Part shown: positions 5,930-8,263 of the stretch, piece by piece
Numbering within the stretch: position 1 is the first letter of the stretch
Layout of the letters: the number at the start of each line of letters is the position of its first letter
NCBI GenBank assembly: GCA_030600865.1
Contig: JAUVUS010000087.1
Location: 1 to 8,263 of the forward strand
Direction: 5' to 3'
DNA from: Bacteroidales bacterium
GTDB taxonomy: Bacteria; Bacteroidota; Bacteroidia; Bacteroidales; UBA12077
Length of the DNA: 8,263 bases
Notes under the pieces: generated by a model
Told to the model about the DNA's origin: nothing
Database searches by the model: none
Seen by the model: the letters and a program-made list of their open reading frames with translations, nothing else
Translations under genes and position numbers: made by a program

Positions 5930-7244
5930 TAATATATTTATCAATTATTTCCAAAAGAATGTATGACTTTATTGGCTTTGGAATGTAATCATCACATCCG
6001 GCGTTAATACATAAATCTCTTTCGTTTTTCAGAACAAAAGCTGTTTGGGCAATAATAGGAAGCTTAGGTTTGAAAACTTTTATTTGTTGTGTTGCCTGAA
6101 TTCCATCAAGGATTGGCATTCTTATATCCATTAAAACAATATCGAATTCTTTTTCCATACATTTTTTAATAGCTTCTTCACCATTTATAGCTCTGTGTAA
6201 ATCAGCATGTGTACGTGCTAATGATGCCTTTAATACCTCAAAACTGGTGTCTTCATCTTCTGCAATTAATATTTTTTTACCTGCCCAGTTATAATTTTTA
6301 GAACGAATTTTACTGTTATTTGTAATTTCAAATAAAGATACTTTTTCAGGTAATGTAAAATAAAAAATAGAACCAATACCAAGGTTTGATTCAAGCCATA
6401 TTTTACCATCTAATAACTGTACAAGTTTTTTTGTTATTGTCAATCCTATGCCTGTTCCTCTGTATAGTTGCGTTCTGTCTTCAATTTTTATAAAGTGATT
6501 AAAAATAGTATCTGTTTTATCCTCAGGTATTCCTATTCCTGTATCTCGTACATAAAAAATAGGTTCTTCTTGCTGATTTATATCAAAGCCAAACTCTATA
6601 AATCCCTTGTGAGTATATTTTAAAGCATTACTTAATAAATGGCTAAATATTTGATTAAATCTGAACTCATCACTTTCTATATAAGCAATAGAATCGCCAA
6701 AAGGATTATGAAGTAAAAATTCTACATCATTTTTCCCTTGTTTAAGTCTTTCTTTATCAAATTTAAAATGAATGTCGGCAAGTAGTTTCGAAATATTAAA
6801 TTTTTTTCTGGTTAATTTTAAATTGCCTGAGTCGAGTTGTGAAATGTCAATTATATCGTCAATTAATTTAATAAGCATGTTGCTACTTACATATATTTGT
6901 TCGGCAAACTCTTTACGTGATTTCTGATCGGTACTTGGTTCTGCAATTAATTCAGAAAATCCAACAATTGCATTCATTGGAGTACGTATTTCATGCGATA
7001 GATTGGTTAAAAAAGCAGTTTTTAGTTTATCAGATTCTTCTGCTTTTTCTAAGGCTTTTTTAAGTTCTTGTTCTATTTCCTCTCTATTTGTAATATCATG
7101 AAAAACAATATCGTTTTCATTTTTCCCCAAATCGATTCCTGCAGCGTTGTTTTTTTGCTTTTTCAGCTTTGCAATTTCTTTACGGAGTTGAAATATCTCT
7201 CTTTCAAGTTCTTCTTTTGACCTGTCTATTTTAGAATTACTCAT
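5916..7244 (-). CDS. Soluble hybrid histidine kinase with C-terminal receiver domain
   Basis: The 442-residue protein reads as follows. Residues 1-32 form a charged coiled coil. Residues 44-73 (NDIVFHDITNREEIEQEL...) look like the end of a PAS domain and its linker helix. HisKA (74-140) carries H84 in SHEIRTPM. The HATPase domain (about 148-298) has the N box around N206 (SNALKYT), DTGIGIP (234-240), and the G2 box GTGIGLTI (263-270). The receiver domain (324-438) has E329/D330, phospho-acceptor D373 in VLMDIRMP, T401 and K423. All catalytic residues are present, so it should autophosphorylate and pass the phosphate to D373, probably then to an Hpt or regulator encoded elsewhere. There are no membrane helices and no signal peptide, so it is cytoplasmic. 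The sensor input is unclear, because almost nothing of a PAS domain remains before its closing strand. No partner regulator gene is next to it. The ATG at 7244 is chosen for the full coiled coil; no Shine-Dalgarno sequence precedes it. Confidence 0.95.
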   Translation of the reverse strand: MSNSKIDRSKEELEREIFQLRKEIAKLKKQKNNAAGIDLGKNENDIVFHDITNREEIEQELKKALEKAEESDKLKTAFLTNLSHEIRTPMNAIVGFSELIAEPSTDQKSRKEFAEQIYVSSNMLIKLIDDIIDISQLDSGNLKLTRKKFNISKLLADIHFKFDKERLKQGKNDVEFLLHNPFGDSIAYIESDEFRFNQIFSHLLSNALKYTHKGFIEFGFDINQQEEPIFYVRDTGIGIPEDKTDTIFNHFIKIEDRTQLYRGTGIGLTITKKLVQLLDGKIWLESNLGIGSIFYFTLPEKVSLFEITNNSKIRSKNYNWAGKKILIAEDEDTSFEVLKASLARTHADLHRAINGEEAIKKCMEKEFDIVLMDIRMPILDGIQATQQIKVFKPKLPIIAQTAFVLKNERDLCINAGCDDYIPKPIKSYILLEIIDKYIINEK

Positions 7245-7273
7245 AAAGAAAATTAGTTAGAATATAATAATTG

Positions 7274-7299
7274 AATCAAAATTCCTGATTATTTTGATT
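7274..7299. repeat. Perfect 9-bp inverted repeat upstream of the kinase gene
   Basis: AATCAAAAT (7274-7282) and ATTTTGATT (7291-7299) are exact reverse complements around an 8-base spacer; symmetry stops at the flanking bases. The 17-base centre-to-centre distance and lack of a T run fit a dimer binding site better than a terminator. A further AATCAA occurs at 7310-7315 and ATTTTGA again at 7332-7338, so the half-site recurs in this gap. It overlaps the candidate kinase promoter. Confidence 0.6.
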
Positions 7300-7307
7300 A
7301 AGTGCAA
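7277..7307 (-). promoter_or_regulatory. Candidate promoter of the hybrid kinase gene
   Basis: On the minus strand TTG (complement of 7305-7307), a 20-base spacer and GAATTTTG (complement of 7277-7284) match the Bacteroidota TTG / TAnnTTTG pattern with one mismatch at the first base of the -7 box. Transcription would start near 7270, about 26 bases before the start codon. The inverted repeat at 7274-7299 covers the -7 box and most of the spacer, so a bound protein would affect this promoter. Confidence 0.4.
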
Positions 7308-7342
7308 AAAATCAATGTTTAATAATGTATGATTTTGACAAA

Positions 7343-7357
7343 TGGCAAAAACTGGCA
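7343..7357. repeat. TGGCA direct repeat, one helical turn apart, in the divergent gap
   Basis: TGGCA occurs at 7343-7347 and 7353-7357, a period of 10 bases that places both copies on one face of the helix. They are the only G/C-containing clusters in a long A/T stretch. The pair sits about 100 bases from each of the two divergent start codons. It could be a regulator site; by itself it is weak evidence. Confidence 0.3.
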
Positions 7358-7442
7358 TTTCATTTAATTAAAAATGGTGATGAACATTAATTCTTAAAAA
7401 TAAATTACATTTTATTAAAGCTTTATTTGCATTTTTGTAAAC

Positions 7443-8263
7443 ATGTATGCTATTCTCGATATAGAAACCACCGGATTGAGCCCTGTTAATGATAAAATTA
7501 TTGAAATAGCAATTTATATTTATAATGGTAAAGAAATAATTAACAAATATTCTACATTAATTAATCCCGAACGAAACATTCCGTTTAACATAACCAGACT
7601 CACTGGTATAACAAATGAAATGGTGAAAGATGCTCCAGAATTTTGGGAAATAGCTAAAGATATTATAATACTTACCGAAGGAAAATCTATAGTTGCCCAT
7701 AATGCTTCTTTCGATTTTAATTTTATTCGTAACGAGTTTAAAAGTCTTGGTTATAATTTTAAAAGAGACCGCCTGTGTACAGTAAAACTAAGCCGTAAAA
7801 TTATTCCAAATCATAAATCGTACAGTTTAGGAAAACTATGTAAAGAACTAGGAATTAAGATTGATGGACGACACAGGGCTGCAGGCGATGCTTTTGCAAC
7901 AGTTAAGCTTTTTGAACATTTACTAAAAATTAGCCCTAGTCTTGGTCAATTAAATTCAAGCATGTTTTATCATATTGATGCTAAGATTATTAAAAATATG
8001 CCTGAGGAGCCGGGAGTTTATTATTTTCATGATCATAATGGTGATATAATATATATAGGTAAAAGTAAAAATATCAGAACAAGAGTTTTTTCTCATTTTA
8101 GTGATGGAAAATCCGAACGGACATTAAAAATGATTGATGAAATTCATAACATTTCATATGAATTAACCGGAAGTGAATTAATTGCACTTTTACTGGAGTC
8201 TGATGAAATAAAAACTCAAAAGCCAAAGTATAATCGCAGGCAACGCAGGGCTGCTAATCATTA
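7443..8263 (+). CDS. DnaQ-like DEDDh 3'-5' exonuclease fused to a GIY-YIG nuclease domain (3' end outside the window)
   Basis: There are 273 codons visible and the frame runs off the right edge. The ATG at 7443 is the first start after an in-frame TAA at 7416-7418. The exonuclease domain (1-165) has all motifs: D6 and E8 in LDIETTG, D91 in VAHNASFDF, and H144 with D149 in GRHRAAGDA, making it the DEDDh class of DNA polymerase III epsilon. The GIY-YIG domain (about 181-265) follows: GVYYF (191-195) and YIGKSKNIRTR (204-214). Residues corresponding to the UvrC catalytic set are present, namely Y193, Y204, K207, R214, E252 and N264, the last in KPKYN. UvrC N-terminal domains cut 3' to DNA lesions, and epsilon-like domains trim 3' ends, so the product may act in DNA repair. 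Related epsilon-UvrC-like fusions are known in other bacteria, including mycobacteria. No DnaE or Uvr gene is adjacent. The promoter is unclear: TTTATTTG (7422-7429) misses the -7 consensus by one base and has no TTG at the right distance. Confidence 0.93.
   Translation, partial: MYAILDIETTGLSPVNDKIIEIAIYIYNGKEIINKYSTLINPERNIPFNITRLTGITNEMVKDAPEFWEIAKDIIILTEGKSIVAHNASFDFNFIRNEFKSLGYNFKRDRLCTVKLSRKIIPNHKSYSLGKLCKELGIKIDGRHRAAGDAFATVKLFEHLLKISPSLGQLNSSMFYHIDAKIIKNMPEEPGVYYFHDHNGDIIYIGKSKNIRTRVFSHFSDGKSERTLKMIDEIHNISYELTGSELIALLLESDEIKTQKPKYNRRQRRAANH

Noticed and set aside
7343..7357. Sigma-54 promoter (TGGC...GC) in the divergent gap
   Set aside because: The distance from the GG to the second GC is one base short of the -24/-12 spacing, and no upstream enhancer site is evident.
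7324..7371. Very short peptide gene on the minus strand in the kinase/exonuclease gap
   Set aside because: A 14-codon ATG frame exists, but it has no ribosome site, no conserved character and is of a length expected by chance in A/T-rich DNA.

Overview
The window is strongly AT-rich and looks like a chromosomal segment from a member of the Bacteroidota, most likely a flavobacterium-like or marine Bacteroidia lineage. Four things point this way. (1) Start codons lack a Shine-Dalgarno sequence at the usual distance and sit in A/T-only leaders. (2) There is an exact Bacteroidota-type promoter, TTG-N21-TACATTTG, before the sulfatase-fold membrane gene. (3) The S8 peptidase, the lipoprotein asparaginase and the Gram-negative 'LTA synthase family' protein are of types common in this phylum. 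(4) The dispersed palindrome with CATTGCGAA and GAAGCAATC arms is of a kind I recall as frequent in such genomes. Genus-level assignment is not possible from the sequence alone.

Layout from left to right. Bases 1-553 (+): the 3' part of an unrecognised membrane-anchored protein, followed 4 bases later by a complete 52-residue rubredoxin; the two look like one transcript. Bases 564-630: a decayed dispersed palindromic repeat whose right half can act as the terminator of that transcript. Bases 647-4011 (-): read in transcription order, a lipoprotein-type isoaspartyl peptidase/L-asparaginase, a hairpin terminator, a secreted S8 subtilisin-like protease, a second strong terminator, and a TetR-type repressor with its own candidate promoter and operator. 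Bases 4100-5929 (+): a five-helix membrane protein with an extracytoplasmic phosphoglycerol/phosphoethanolamine transferase domain, divergent from the asparaginase. Bases 5916-7244 (-): a soluble hybrid histidine kinase with a C-terminal receiver, overlapping the previous gene tail-to-tail by 14 bases. Bases 7245-7442: a 198-base divergent control region with a perfect inverted repeat and a 10-base-period direct repeat. Bases 7443-8263 (+): a DnaQ-like DEDDh exonuclease fused to a GIY-YIG nuclease domain, running off the right edge.

How the genes might work together: the asparaginase and the subtilase are adjacent, on the same strand, both exported, and separated only by a terminator with little room for a separate promoter. 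They could therefore form a periplasmic protein-turnover pair. The other genes look like independent housekeeping or regulatory units. I see no CRISPR array, tRNA, rRNA, insertion sequence, phage gene or recognisable defence cassette. I do not think the window holds a clearly new multi-gene system. The points most worth a second look are the exonuclease/GIY-YIG fusion, the Ser at the predicted nucleophile position of the transferase, the repeat-derived terminator with two competing folds, and the palindromes inside the putative promoters of the TetR and kinase genes.
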